From positions 1 through 64,000 of the forward strand of contig NZ_LMHZ01000067.1 in NCBI RefSeq assembly GCF_001428545.1: 64,000 bases of DNA, read 5' to 3'. The position numbers and the translations under genes are program-made. Position 1 is the first letter of the stretch. Each line of letters starts with the position of its first letter. This document shows positions 24,053-33,775 of the stretch, one piece after another. The stretch is from Noviherbaspirillum sp. Root189 (GTDB taxonomy: Bacteria; Pseudomonadota; Gammaproteobacteria; Burkholderiales; Burkholderiaceae_D). Below the pieces are notes generated by a model that was not told where the DNA came from, searched no databases, and saw only the letters and a program-made list of their open reading frames with translations.

Positions 24053-26458
24053 CTACCTGACGCTCTTGCGACGCCGCCAGACCACCGAAGCCAACGCAGC
24101 CAAAATCAAGCCTGGCAGTGTCGGATCGAAAGTGCCATCCGGCCGCATTGAACACCCGCCGCCACCCGCGCCAAGCGGCGATGGATTCGGGGTTTCAGTT
24201 GAAGGCGTGGTTGGAGGCGTGGTAGAAGGCGGCGGTGCCGGTGTGGGCACTGGGCAGCCGCTGACTCGGGCACCGGCCCAGTTTGCAATGTCCAGGGTAT
24301 TACCGTCGCCACCGTCATTGACGAGCAGTCGCAATTCCTTTACGCCGGCAATGCTGAGCTTCACTGTTTTTCGCAAGTCGGTGCCACGCATTACACCGCT
24401 GTCGAACGCGACTTGGCCATCGAGCAGGACTTGGAACGCGACGCTGCCAGCACCCTGTGCAATGTCGTCGATGCCTACGTCTGCCAGAAAGTGCCCGGTA
24501 CAGGTGCCACCAAGGTCGTAACGGATATCCGACGGGGCGTGCACGCCTATGCCTTTTGCATAGGGAATGCGTCCGAGGGAGATGGTGCTGCCATCGCCTG
24601 CGGCGGCTTCGCCGTTATTCATGTTGAGTTCAATCGGACCCTCGCCGTTGCGCGGAGTCCCGACTGGATTGAGCTCACTAAGCTGACCAAAGGGATACAC
24701 ATCCCGGAACACTGTTTCAGCCTGGCCAGCCGCATCCTTGACCGTGAGATAAAGCCTGAACCAGGTATTCGGCGCATCGGCCTCAAACCCCGGGACGATA
24801 ACGGAACCACTCGACTGTCCAGTCGTCTCGGCCATAAATGGATGCGAATGGGTATCGTGCATGAAGTCGATACGCCAGGTAAAGGCACTCGCTGGCAGGG
24901 TACCATCTTCCGCGTCGGTGGCGGTGCCGCTGTACGTTACCGTATCCCCGGCGTTAAAACCCGCGCCGGCGGCAGGAGTGGTAATGGAAGGTACCGGAAA
25001 TCTGTTGCTGGTGATCGTCAGAACCGCAGGAGCGGATGTTGCTGTCCCGAACGAATTAGTCGTCACTGCTGTGTAGATTGCCTGGTTGTCTGCAGCGGTG
25101 GTCTGGGGAATCGTGTACGAAGTTGATGTCGCGCCAGGTATGGCAACGCCGTTTCGCTGCCACTGGATGCTTGTGGCGTCAGTAGCTGCGACCGTGAAGG
25201 TAATCGGGTCCCCAAGAAATACTGTGCGCGACTGCGGGCTCTGTGTGATGCGCGGAACCTGCGAATTGGTGAAGACAATCTTGCTGACAGACCCGACATC
25301 TGCGGAGTCCCCGACGTTCTGATTTCTCGCGAGGTAATAGACGCTTCCGTCAGCCGCAACGGCCAGGTTGACCGGATTCGCGATGTCGCTGACAAAATCT
25401 GCCGCAACCGTGGGATTTGCGGGATCAAGCGTACGGATTGTTCCATTGCAAAAATCGGCAAACAGATACTTACCCGTGAACGATGCGGGAAACTGCGTGT
25501 TCAGCGGGTTGTAGAAAGCGCCGCCCGTGATTGCGCATCCAGTGGTATGCGAATAAGAAAACACCGCATTGGTATAGCGCGGATCGTTGTTATCTCCTTC
25601 ATAAGCTGGCCAGCCATAGTTCACCGCTGGTTGCCCGCGATTGATCTCTTCCCAGGTTCCTGCCCCGACATCGTTGATGTACATGAGGCCGGTGCCGGGC
25701 TGGATATCAAATGCAAACGGATTCCGCAACCCGAGATTATAGTTGTAGGAATAGGCGCCGGCGGTATTGATATAGGGGTTATCTGGCGGCACCGTGCCGT
25801 CCGGATTCAACCGCAGAATCTTGCCGAAGGGGTTGGCAAGATTTTGAGAATTGGAAGTTTCGACCGGCTCGCGTAAATCCTCTTGCCCGCCTACCGCGAC
25901 ATACAATTTGCCGTCAGGTCCAAAACGCAACGCGCCGCCCATGTGCCATTGCACACCTGCCGGTACATTCGGTAAGCGCAGGATCAACTGTTCGCTGCCG
26001 GGGACGGCGACGTCATTGGATTCGGTAACGCGAAAGATGCGATTGTGGCTCGTTGCGCCTTCTTTCACGGTGCAATATATGTAGAGGTAATGGTTAGTCG
26101 CAAATCCGGGATCGGCAGTGATGCCCAGGCACCCACGTTCAGAAAACGAGTCGACATTAGGAACGGCATAAAAATTTCCCGGAAGAAGCGCGTCATTCTT
26201 GATCGTTCTTATGATGCCGTTCTGTTGCACGACCAGAACGCGGCCATCCGGAAGTATGGTCATTGACGTGGGACTGTTTAATCCGGTGGCAATCAGGCGA
26301 TCGGCAAACCCGACGGGCACATTGGCGGCATGTACGTTGCCCAGGCACACCAATGATGCCGACGCAAACGCGGCTACTTGAATTGTGCGTACTACCCGAG
26401 CCAGAATAGAACGCGTTCTGTCATTTGACAGCTGAGTCCAACACACTCCAGTCATCAC
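24053..26458 (-). CDS. Secreted PQQ-dependent sugar dehydrogenase-like protein with JDVT-CTERM anchor
   Basis: 801 residues, modular. Signal peptide (VAAFASASLVCLGNVHA), then a glucose/sorbosone dehydrogenase propeller (about 45-390: PDGRVLVVQQNG, HMGGALRFGPDGKLYVAVGGQ, LGLRNPFAFDIQPGTGLMYINDVG, NYGWPAYEGD). An Ig-like domain (about 395-485: ITQSPQSRTVFLGDPITFTVAA), a PKD/Ig-like domain (about 490-590) and an NPCBM-like carbohydrate-binding domain (about 615-745: IPYAKGIGVHAPSDIRYDLGGTCTGHFLADVGID) follow. A Pro/Thr linker leads to the C-terminal GGGGCSMRPDGTFDPTLPG, hydrophobic helix and RRRKSVR. That tail is a JDVT-CTERM-type sorting signal, predicted to be cut and anchored at the Cys by the protease encoded next. 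Confidence 0.9.
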   Translation of the reverse strand: MMTGVCWTQLSNDRTRSILARVVRTIQVAAFASASLVCLGNVHAANVPVGFADRLIATGLNSPTSMTILPDGRVLVVQQNGIIRTIKNDALLPGNFYAVPNVDSFSERGCLGITADPGFATNHYLYIYCTVKEGATSHNRIFRVTESNDVAVPGSEQLILRLPNVPAGVQWHMGGALRFGPDGKLYVAVGGQEDLREPVETSNSQNLANPFGKILRLNPDGTVPPDNPYINTAGAYSYNYNLGLRNPFAFDIQPGTGLMYINDVGAGTWEEINRGQPAVNYGWPAYEGDNNDPRYTNAVFSYSHTTGCAITGGAFYNPLNTQFPASFTGKYLFADFCNGTIRTLDPANPTVAADFVSDIANPVNLAVAADGSVYYLARNQNVGDSADVGSVSKIVFTNSQVPRITQSPQSRTVFLGDPITFTVAATDATSIQWQRNGVAIPGATSTSYTIPQTTAADNQAIYTAVTTNSFGTATSAPAVLTITSNRFPVPSITTPAAGAGFNAGDTVTYSGTATDAEDGTLPASAFTWRIDFMHDTHSHPFMAETTGQSSGSVIVPGFEADAPNTWFRLYLTVKDAAGQAETVFRDVYPFGQLSELNPVGTPRNGEGPIELNMNNGEAAAGDGSTISLGRIPYAKGIGVHAPSDIRYDLGGTCTGHFLADVGIDDIAQGAGSVAFQVLLDGQVAFDSGVMRGTDLRKTVKLSIAGVKELRLLVNDGGDGNTLDIANWAGARVSGCPVPTPAPPPSTTPPTTPSTETPNPSPLGAGGGGCSMRPDGTFDPTLPGLILAALASVVWRRRKSVR

Positions 26459-26928
26459 TTACCTTTCAATCAAATTATTAAAAAAGAGTGGTCGCGGCCG
26501 AGGGAGCGACTACGTGGGACAGTGACGTGAAGACGGCATGACTTGCTCTTTACGTCGTTATATTGTCGGCGCGTTTTCGTTGCCTAAGCAGGCATCGGAC
26601 AAACTTGGGCCACCTTCCATACAAGCGGAAAGCAACCGATCAGCCATGCGCCGCAAGCGTCATGACATCATCTGAATGCGCTACTCACACTCTGGCTACA
26701 ACTATCCAATAGGGCAAAATTTGTAACTCTTGATAAAAATAGCAAAATGACGGACAGGCAATATGATCTTGATCAGCAACATTGCTTTTCTGCAGCTTTG
26801 AGTCCGGCAAATCCACCGTTTAGCGATGGACCGATTGATCGTCAACTTTGTGCGAAATTACATGAAACCTTATTGGCAACACAGCGTACTAACCATCTTG
26901 TGTTCACCACATCGCTCAGCACAATGTC
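26459..26928. other. Intergenic region, no gene seen
   Basis: AT-rich relative to the neighbours. It must include the promoter of the leftward dehydrogenase gene. No domain-bearing frame, RNA or strong hairpin was recognised before the repeat at 26929. Confidence 0.5.
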
Positions 26929-27047
26929 TTATACCAATCCCAACCCATAACGCACCATGAGATCGCGTCTTTTTCCGCCTGCCTGCGTTGCACTCGTCGT
27001 CAATAGCCCGCTATTGACTCCTCCTTTACAGGTTGGGATTGGTATTA
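26929..27047 (+). repeat. Dispersed MITE-like repeat, compact copy with both ends (copy C)
   Basis: Starts TTATACCAATCCCAACC and ends GGTTGGGATTGGTATTA, so both terminal inverted repeats are present. It keeps the palindrome GTCAATAGC-CC-GCTATTGAC (26999-27018). Compared with copies B and E it lacks the segment between CTCCT and TTACAG. This is the best copy for defining the element. Confidence 0.88.
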
Positions 27048-27065
27048 CTGATGAAAGGAAGCCCA

Positions 27066-27248
27066 ATGGCTAAAAACGTGAAAAACAAGTATCCCGCGGA
27101 CAAGACCGGAACGAAGTACAGCGAATTCAGGAATACCAAGCGGACTCCGCCTGGAAAGCCCCGTAGCGAAAAGGATTCCAAGCAATCCGGCAGCGTCGTC
27201 GACGCAGCTTCAAAAACACCAGCTAACGCAACCCCGCCCAGCCCATAA
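27066..27248 (+). CDS. Small basic hypothetical protein
   Basis: 60 residues, very hydrophilic, rich in Lys, Pro, Ser and Thr (MAKNVKNKYPADKTGTKYSE start), probably disordered. AAGGAAG lies just before ATG 27066. It starts 19 nt after repeat copy C, which may supply or block its promoter. It is followed directly by a perfect 19-bp hairpin. No family recognised. Confidence 0.5.
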   Translation: MAKNVKNKYPADKTGTKYSEFRNTKRTPPGKPRSEKDSKQSGSVVDAASKTPANATPPSP

Positions 27249-27264
27249 TTTTCCAGGCGTTCAT

Positions 27265-27305
27265 CCCTGTGTTTCTGTTATGCATGGCATAACAGAAACA
27301 CAGGG
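27265..27305. repeat. Perfect 19-bp inverted repeat with 3-nt loop
   Basis: Arms CCCTGTGTTTCTGTTATGC (27265-27283) and its exact complement (27287-27305) flank ATG. It sits between the end of a small gene and the 3' side of a decayed gene on the other strand. No T-tract follows on either side, so it is not a standard intrinsic terminator, though it may still stop or protect both transcripts. Confidence 0.8.
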
Positions 27306-27354
27306 GCACGCCAATGAGCAGCGCAGGATTCAGGTAAGTCAGATTCCGCAGCGC

Positions 27355-28111
27355 TCAGGAACAGGACGGCAAGACCCTTCTCAAGACACCCAGCTCAACC
27401 AGGTCATCCGCGCCTGTTGCGTTGCGCGTAAATGTACAACCATAGTTTGGACTCGCCACGATTCCCGGGTTCAGCACTTCGTCGCCGGCAGGCCGAATGC
27501 CGAGCTGCTCCCAGTTGACCATTGCTTCGAATGCCTCAACCTGTTCCGTGATCGTGAAATCACAATGGCCAGGAGAGCGGATTGCGCGTTGTACAAGCTA
27601 TTGATCGCTGCCGTTCGTGGTGGCGCGGCGCTTATAAATCTGCTGCATGCTGAAGGGCGCGAAGGGATCTCCCAACGTGTGCAGAGTCACCACCGGGACA
27701 TCAAATTGTCCGTTTACCTTCGGTACCCAGCGCAGGCCATCGGTGCGCCGCGGATTGGCAATATGCGCCACAGCTTTTCTTTGATTTCATTTTTCCTTGC
27801 CGCAAAGTCAGTGACCGGAAAGGTGGTCGCCGGGACACCGGCGAGATATTGGGCTGCAAGCTGATCAGTACCCCGAACCAGCGATCGGTCTGTGCGTTAG
27901 TATCTGCCAGCGGGCCAAACGGCAGCTTGGACTGATCGAGTGTATCGAGTGTATATACGAGGCTGTCCTGAAGACGCACAGCAGGTGCGGCCACAACCGG
28001 AGCAGGAGGAAGCACAGCTGGCGGAGCTACGGTGGCCGTTTCGCCTATTGCGGTCGGCTCATTGAGGGCTGCGGGAAATATAGTGAGAAGAAAATTAAGT
28101 TTTCTTTTCAT
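27355..28111 (-). pseudogene. Decayed alpha/beta hydrolase
   Basis: The first part (from ATG 28111) reads LQDSLVYTLDTLDQSKLPFGPLADTNAQTDRWFGVL, then the frame shifts. In another frame 27720-27865 gives DQLAAQYLAGVPATTFPVTDFAARKNEIKEKLWRILPIRG. A third stretch gives VNGQFDVPVVTLHTLGDPFAPFSMQQIYKRR, an in-frame TAG at 27600..27598 (probably once Trp), then VQRAIRSPGHCDFT and WEQLGIRPAGDEVLNPGIVA. This is the order of a secreted alpha/beta hydrolase family known in Burkholderiales. The middle, with the catalytic Ser, is missing. Frameshifts, a stop and a deletion make it non-functional. Confidence 0.8.
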
Positions 28112-28323
28112 TGTTGGCCTCTTATTTTTGATTTGAGCTGCGCTGTGTGCCGGACGTCAGCAGATATTCAGGCATATCGCCGCAACTTGGCTGGTGGCAA
28201 TCTGTTCGCCATACTTGCGCATTGCCGGTTTGGACACTAACTGTATTGGAAAGATTTCTGGCTCAATGAAAATGAGCAAGGGCTGCGACAGGGCGCACGC
28301 TCAGGTAGTGATCCTCGTTGGTT

Positions 28324-28758
28324 TCAAAGCCCGGCATGTCTGGCAAGCGCTTCGCCGATCCGTTTGGCAAGATAGCTTGCGCGAAGCGGCTTTAGTAGAT
28401 AGCGGACTTTATATCGCATGATGATGTTTTCCAGGCGCTCGATCCGTTCAGGCGCCGTCTGATTGCCCAAAACGAAAATCGGCACGTCGCCGTCGGTGCT
28501 TGCCCGGATGGAGCCGATAACATGTTCGAGTGCACGCGATTGCGGTAACCAGTCAGCCAGATAATCCAGCACGTACGCATCGAATCTTGTGGTCTGGTGC
28601 GCCTGCAATAATGAAGCAATATCGTAGAACGCCGATGCAACCAATCCGCTGTCGCGAAGTAGTCCGCATAGCGTATCGGCGAGATATTCGTCGCTGTCCA
28701 GCACAGCGACTGAAAATGGCTTTGGTTGCCAGGGCTTTGCACCAGGCCGTTCGTCCAT
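28324..28758 (-). CDS. Stand-alone receiver-domain protein
   Basis: 144 residues forming a single CheY-like receiver. The acidic pocket is in VAVLDSDE, the phospho-Asp about residue 65 in YVLDYLADW, and the conserved Lys in LLKPLRAS. The usual Thr/Ser strand reads FVLGNQT. There is no output domain and no kinase nearby, so it may be a phospho-relay or a cognate of an orphan kinase. The sequence is divergent; the receiver call is good, its partner unknown. Confidence 0.75.
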   Translation of the reverse strand: MDERPGAKPWQPKPFSVAVLDSDEYLADTLCGLLRDSGLVASAFYDIASLLQAHQTTRFDAYVLDYLADWLPQSRALEHVIGSIRASTDGDVPIFVLGNQTAPERIERLENIIMRYKVRYLLKPLRASYLAKRIGEALARHAGL

Positions 28759-29553
28759 AGGATTATTTATCCCCTACCGATATCGATATGCAATGCTGCC
28801 GGCTTTGCCGGTCCGGGCAATGCTCAACAAAACAAGGATGTAGTCCGAGGAGGAATTCAAGAGAGGTTGGCCAGGACGGTGGCCACTGCCGTTACCGTTG
28901 CCGTTTAATTGCGCCTTGGCAAATGACGAGTGCAGAGTAGAAAAAGCAAGACTCCCAGGTTCGGAGGTGAACGCTGAGAGCCTTGCCAAGATACGTTAAG
29001 AAATAATGGGGCAGGTAAGTTGACTGAATCAATTACCTTAGAACGGCAAGCCCTTATTAATGAGCAATTGAATCATCCATGCCAACATGCCGAAACTTAC
29101 GCTTGCCGAAGCCATGATGCAGCCCAACCCGAGCATCCTGTCACCAGTGTTCTGACGGGAATATGCTGCACTCTTCGTTTGTTGCCAATTCTTCACCATA
29201 GCTCCATTCCATCCAGTTTGAACAATCGCAAAAGGCTTGCGTCTTTCGTGGTTCGATTACAACATGATTTGCGAGTTCCCAAGAGAACATGGAATTACAG
29301 ACATTTTTTCGCATTTTATTCAATACGCCCGCGTGCCAATACAGCAAATTACGATGACTGGTTTCGTTGCGATGACCTGAGGTCCATCCATTGCAGGCAG
29401 ACCTTATGTAAACGGCAACGCCTTATCGAGCATGGACTAAACGTTTAGAGGCGTACCGTGACCTGAAATTGATGCCGTCTCGGCAATATCGCCAGACTGG
29501 TATTACAGTGGCGCGGCTGCAGCCTCTGCACAATGGGATCCGTTACGCGTACT
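28759..29553. other. Long intergenic region, no confident gene
   Basis: About 800 nt between the receiver gene and the 3' end of polB. A rightward frame at 29020-29448 (142 codons) has no SD and an unconvincing composition, and a leftward frame at 28774-28989 is no better. I see no tRNA, terminator or repeat. Confidence 0.5.
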
Positions 29554-31914
29554 TCAAAACAAGATTTGCTGGCGGCTGATGAGCTTGGCAAAATCGTCGT
29601 CGAGAAATGGCAATATGGCGTCCGCCACAGGTTGCAGCTGACGCGTCAGATAGTGTTCGTAATCGATGGGCGAGCGCTGTGTTTCCAGTGGTTCGGGACC
29701 AGACGACGTCATGACATACCGGATCCAGCCACCATTTTGATATTGCAGCGGCCGCCCCTGATGCTGATTGTATTCGTCGGCGATTCTGGCTGCGCGCACA
29801 TGTGGCGGCACGTTGCGCTGATACTCACCCAGCGGTCGACGTAGCCGTTTTCGATACACCAGCAAGGAATCGAACTCGCCGCTGATAGTGCGGTTTACAT
29901 AGTCGATTACATAGTCCCGATACGCTTCACCTTTGAAAATGCGCAGATAGAGCGCTTGCTGAAACTGCTGCGCCAGGGGCGTCCAATCGGTGCGTACCGT
30001 TTCCAGTCCCCTGAACACGGTTTCTTCGCTGCCGTCAGGTTTCACCATTAAACCTGCATAGCGCTTCTTGCTGCCCAGGTCCGAACCGCGAACGGTCGGC
30101 ATCAGGAAGCGCTTGTAATGGGTATCGACTTCAAGTTCGAGCGCGCTATCGAGTCCGAATTCAAGCCGCAGATGCTGATCCCACCATTGGTTGACATAGC
30201 GGACCAATGAGTCGCCAATTGCGGCGGCCTGTTCCTCCGTATGGGCATGCTTGAGCCAGACAAACGTGGAATCCGTATCACCGTAGATCACCTGATAACC
30301 CTGCTCTTCGATCAGTTTCCGGGTGCGGTGCATGATCTCGTGCCCGCGTAATGTGATCGAGGAAGCAAGCCGGGGATCAAAGAAGCGGCAACCGCTTGAT
30401 CCCAAGACGCCATAGAGCGCATTCATAATGATTTTCAGCGCCTGCGACAGCGGATGATTGCGTTCGCGTTTAGCCGCTTCGCGCCCTTGCCAGATTTGCC
30501 TGACGATCTCCGGCAGGCAATGCCTGTCGCGTGAAAAGCGTGCGCCGCGAAAACCGGGCACCGTTGCGGCCTCCTCGGCATGGAGACTGCCCTCGGCCAG
30601 ACCTACCGGATCGATCAGGAAGGTGCGGATGATGGAAGGGTAGAGGCTTTTGTAATCGAGCACCAGCACGGAATCGTATAAGCCGGCCCGGGAATCCATG
30701 ACAAAGCCGCCAGGACTGTTTTCGCCGGCTACGTCACCGAGATTGGGCGCCACATAACCCTTTCGATGCATCTTCGGCATGTACAGATGCTCAAAGGCCG
30801 CAACCGAGCCGCCGCTACGGTCAATTGCCAGTCCGGTGACGCTCGCGCGTTCCAGCAGAAACGACATCAGTTCCGTCTTGGCAAAAATGCGCGTCACCAG
30901 TTCGCAGTCTTTGAGGTTGTAACGCGCCAGGGCAGGTTTATCCTCGCGGAAGCGGCGGTCGATTTCCGCCATTCGCTGGTAAGGATTGTCGATGGACTTG
31001 CCTTCGCCCAGCAGTGTTTGCGCCACATGTTCCAGGCTGAATGACGGAAAATTCCAGGTCGCGGACTTGAGTGCCTCAATGCCGTCGATGATCAGGCGTC
31101 CGGCCGCCGCGGCGAAAAAATGCTGCGCCTTGCCGCCATGCTCGCGCCATTCCAGTACGCTACGGTCACGTCCAAAGCGCAACGGCACATGGTAGCGCTC
31201 CGCATGCCGTTGCAGCACTCGCAAGTCAAACTGCACCACGTTCCAGCCGATAATGGCATCGGGATCATGCTGCTCGATCCACCGATTTAATTGTTCGAGC
31301 ATCTGCGCATGGCTATTGCAGTATTCGAGGCGGAAATCGAGTTGATCGCTGTCGCCGTTCGAAGGCCCAAGCATGTACACCTGGCGCTGACCGCAGCCTT
31401 CCAGGGCGATCGAATACAGCTCCCCCTCTGCGCTGGTTTCAATATCCAGTGATACGAGTTTCAGGCTGGGACGGTAACCGCCCGCAGGCTTCATCTGGCT
31501 ATCGATCAGCTTGCCGTTTCCGCCTGATCCAGCCTGGCCGCCAAACCATACTGGTCCGGTGATGAATCGTTCCATGAGGTAGCGTTCGGGAGGACGCACG
31601 TCTGTTTCGTATATGTCGATACCGTTCTCCCGCAAGCGTTTCTCCAGCGCCAATAACTTGCGATAGTGCCGACAATACAAGCCAAGAACCGGCCTTTGCC
31701 GAAAGTCTCGCATCGCGAGAGAGCGCAATTCGACAGCGCGTTCGCCGCTTAAGACCGCTTCCGCTTGCTCGCGTTGCTCCGCCGGGATAAACGCGACCGA
31801 CGATTGCGGCGCAAGGCGGACATGGCGTGGACCATCATCGGTCGCCAGCCAGAATTCGACTTCCGTACCGGTAGCCGTATCGCGCCAGTGTCGGGTCAGA
31901 AGAAAACCCTGCAT
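29554..31914 (-). CDS. polB: DNA polymerase II (family B)
   Basis: 786 residues, close to the 783 of E. coli Pol II. Repair and translesion polymerase with proofreading. Exonuclease motif I is [13 protein letters not shown] (Asp157/Glu159); motif II is in [14 protein letters not shown]; motif III in [11 protein letters not shown]. Polymerase motif A is [14 protein letters not shown] and motif [13 protein letters not shown], with [18 protein letters not shown] between them. Often LexA-controlled in relatives; no SOS box was identified here. ATG 31914 starts at [10 protein letters not shown], the family start; the open frame continues to 31968 without support. No DNA-damage partner adjoins it. 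Confidence 0.95.
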   Translation of the reverse strand: MQGFLLTRHWRDTATGTEVEFWLATDDGPRHVRLAPQSSVAFIPAEQREQAEAVLSGERAVELRSLAMRDFRQRPVLGLYCRHYRKLLALEKRLRENGIDIYETDVRPPERYLMERFITGPVWFGGQAGSGGNGKLIDSQMKPAGGYRPSLKLVSLDIETSAEGELYSIALEGCGQRQVYMLGPSNGDSDQLDFRLEYCNSHAQMLEQLNRWIEQHDPDAIIGWNVVQFDLRVLQRHAERYHVPLRFGRDRSVLEWREHGGKAQHFFAAAAGRLIIDGIEALKSATWNFPSFSLEHVAQTLLGEGKSIDNPYQRMAEIDRRFREDKPALARYNLKDCELVTRIFAKTELMSFLLERASVTGLAIDRSGGSVAAFEHLYMPKMHRKGYVAPNLGDVAGENSPGGFVMDSRAGLYDSVLVLDYKSLYPSIIRTFLIDPVGLAEGSLHAEEAATVPGFRGARFSRDRHCLPEIVRQIWQGREAAKRERNHPLSQALKIIMNALYGVLGSSGCRFFDPRLASSITLRGHEIMHRTRKLIEEQGYQVIYGDTDSTFVWLKHAHTEEQAAAIGDSLVRYVNQWWDQHLRLEFGLDSALELEVDTHYKRFLMPTVRGSDLGSKKRYAGLMVKPDGSEETVFRGLETVRTDWTPLAQQFQQALYLRIFKGEAYRDYVIDYVNRTISGEFDSLLVYRKRLRRPLGEYQRNVPPHVRAARIADEYNQHQGRPLQYQNGGWIRYVMTSSGPEPLETQRSPIDYEHYLTRQLQPVADAILPFLDDDFAKLISRQQILF

Positions 31915-32048
31915 CAATTGCACCAAGGCCCCACCTTTGATAACAAATCCCGCTGCGTAACCAAGCATTCCATGCTGTTGCCCGAGTGTGTCTTATACGC
32001 CTTATGCAGACGATCCTGAATGTTAAGGCAAACCGCCGCAGCAAGAAC

Positions 32049-32660
32049 TCATGTGCTTAGTTTGGAAAAGAGTGGTGAGCTGATCCCGACAAAGAAGATA
32101 ACGTTGAGCAGCACGCTTCCCCAAAACGCCGAGCGAAATTCCGCCTTGATCGATTTGTGTCGAAGTAGCTGCTGGGCGATGATGGCACCCGGCCATCCTC
32201 CAGCGAAACCAAGAAAGATAAGCGTACTTTCCGAAATTCGCCTGCGTCCTGCCACGGCGGCAGACTTGTCGATTGCATAGGCGATAAAGCAGATAACGCT
32301 TACTATCAGATATGCCAACCCAACCCAGCCTGGGACGCGCCATACAATTGCGGCAACTGCAAACACAACAAGAAACAGCAGGATAGCAAAATAGCTTGCA
32401 GTACCCCATTGAGCGGGAGATTTATCCCGATTGGGTCTTGTCGAGCGAGATGCGCGCAGAGCCTGCACGCGCCTGGCGCGCTTCTTTCCCTCTGCATCCG
32501 ACTCTACTTCGAACGAGACCGGCAAGCCAATCTCGGGTCTGCGTGAACGGTTGTCAAACGATTTGATATGGACGAAGATTTGTTGGCCACCAAGCGTCGG
32601 CTCGATAAAGCCGAAGCCTCGTTCGTCATTCCAGGATGTGAGTTTTCCTTCGAAGCGCAT
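32049..32660 (-). CDS. Cold-shock domain fused to DUF1294 membrane domain
   Basis: 203 residues. Residues 1-68 form a cold-shock (OB-fold) domain with the RNA-binding motifs GFGFIEP and IFVHIKSF. A basic linker (RARRVQALRASRSTRPNRD) leads to about four membrane helices containing the DUF1294 signature (AYAIDKSAA, GRRRISESTLIFLGFAGGWPGAIIAQQLLRHKS). The fusion is recurrent in Proteobacteria and would put an RNA/ssDNA-binding domain on the inner face of the membrane. Its function is not known. Confidence 0.9.
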   Translation of the reverse strand: MRFEGKLTSWNDERGFGFIEPTLGGQQIFVHIKSFDNRSRRPEIGLPVSFEVESDAEGKKRARRVQALRASRSTRPNRDKSPAQWGTASYFAILLFLVVFAVAAIVWRVPGWVGLAYLIVSVICFIAYAIDKSAAVAGRRRISESTLIFLGFAGGWPGAIIAQQLLRHKSIKAEFRSAFWGSVLLNVIFFVGISSPLFSKLST

Positions 32661-32906
32661 AGTCTGGATGCCGGTTTTAAGGTAAAGCTCGCCAAGGCAT
32701 AGTGACGGTGTTCAGCGCTTCATTAATTGGTTTCATTTTTCATCTTATTTACGTGCGGTATTCGGTGATTGTAATCCCAATTCCATGCGCCGAAAGATCT
32801 GCTCGTTACTGAACCGACAGGGACCACTGTGAACGCCTTTCGCGTCGTTTTGATCATGTGACGACTGAGACCCGGCGGTGCGTCGACCACCGGGACGCCG
32901 GATGGA

Positions 32907-33134
32907 TCAGTTCTTCGCGACCAGAAGCCGAACCGCCTTCTGGGTGAGTGGGGCGACCAGCATGACGACCGGAAGCGCAAAGAGCCATGCGGTCATCCAT
33001 GCACTGGTCCACAAGCTGGCAAAGTCCGGTACTGGGCCGGTAACGCGATACGTCGAAATGCCTGAGACCAGGAGTGACATCAGTCCCGACAGAATGACCG
33101 CGAACAGGATCGGTCCAAATTTCTTAGGAATCAT
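32907..33134 (-). CDS. DUF2798 small membrane protein
   Basis: 75 residues with two membrane helices (PILFAVILSGLMSLLVSGIST and AWLFALPVVMLVAPLTQKAVR), the standard DUF2798 layout. ATG 33134 overlaps the end of the flavodoxin gene by 11 nt, so it is the last gene of a three-gene operon (DUF2938, flavodoxin-like, DUF2798) read from the MerR-type promoter at 34311. Function unknown. Confidence 0.85.
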   Translation of the reverse strand: MIPKKFGPILFAVILSGLMSLLVSGISTYRVTGPVPDFASLWTSAWMTAWLFALPVVMLVAPLTQKAVRLLVAKN

Positions 33135-33726
33135 GCAAAGTCTCCAGATGCGTTTCAGCCGTCCGGCAGGAAATGCGATGCAGCGTTTCGGCAAAATTCT
33201 TGCCGAACATCCTGGCAGTCTTGATATCGCCTGATGCGAATGATTCAGCTGAAGTGGAATGCCCGGCCTGAGCCATCAGGCCCGACCACGATCCGAGTCG
33301 ATTAACGGCCTCTTCGTAGGGCACGCCGGTGTGCTGTTCTGGCAGGAACGGGTTGCCCGCCCAGAGCATTCCATGCTGCATGCAAAACACGAACATCGAC
33401 ATCAGCGTTGATTGTTTATCTCCGGCAGGTAGTGAAGATACCGTGAACCCGGCGGCAAGCTTGCCTTTGAGTTGCTGCGTACGCCACAGGCGCCCGGTAG
33501 CGTCCATGAATGCCTTGAATTGGCTTGATACGCCGCCAAGGTAGGTCGGTGATCCCAATAGGTATCCGTCGAACTTAACCAGTTCATCGGGACTGTTCAC
33601 GAAGTGCTCCGCCTTCAGCAAATGTACTTCGGTGTTTGAGACGCTTTTTGCGCCGTGAGCGACATGGGTTGCAATGTGTTCGGTATGCCCATGCGCGCTA
33701 TGGTAAATGACAGCGAGTTTTTTCAT
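33124..33726 (-). CDS. WrbA-like flavodoxin-fold NAD(P)H:quinone oxidoreductase
   Basis: 200 residues of the FMN-binding flavodoxin/WrbA type. The phosphate loop is YHSAHGHTEHIATHVAHGA; further motifs are DGYLLGSPTYLGGVSSQFKAFMDATG and AAGFTVSSLPAGDKQSTLMSMFVFCMQHGM. Likely two-electron reduction of quinones, protecting against redox cycling. ATG 33726 begins at MKKLAVIYHS. It sits between DUF2938 and DUF2798 genes; a MerR-family promoter points to induction by an electrophile or oxidant. Confidence 0.88.
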   Translation of the reverse strand: MKKLAVIYHSAHGHTEHIATHVAHGAKSVSNTEVHLLKAEHFVNSPDELVKFDGYLLGSPTYLGGVSSQFKAFMDATGRLWRTQQLKGKLAAGFTVSSLPAGDKQSTLMSMFVFCMQHGMLWAGNPFLPEQHTGVPYEEAVNRLGSWSGLMAQAGHSTSAESFASGDIKTARMFGKNFAETLHRISCRTAETHLETLHDS

Positions 33727-33775
33727 TTCTGTGGTTCCAGACAGGGTTGAGATTGCATTAGATGAAACGGCATCG

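Noticed and set aside
26747-26950. 67-codon frame upstream of repeat copy C
   Set aside because: Runs into the repeat, no SD and no known domain.
27280-27864. Rightward 194-codon frame
   Set aside because: It is the complement of the decayed hydrolase; the meaningful peptide is on the other strand.
29020-29448. 142-codon rightward frame in the long gap before polB
   Set aside because: No SD, unusual composition and no family; treated as chance.
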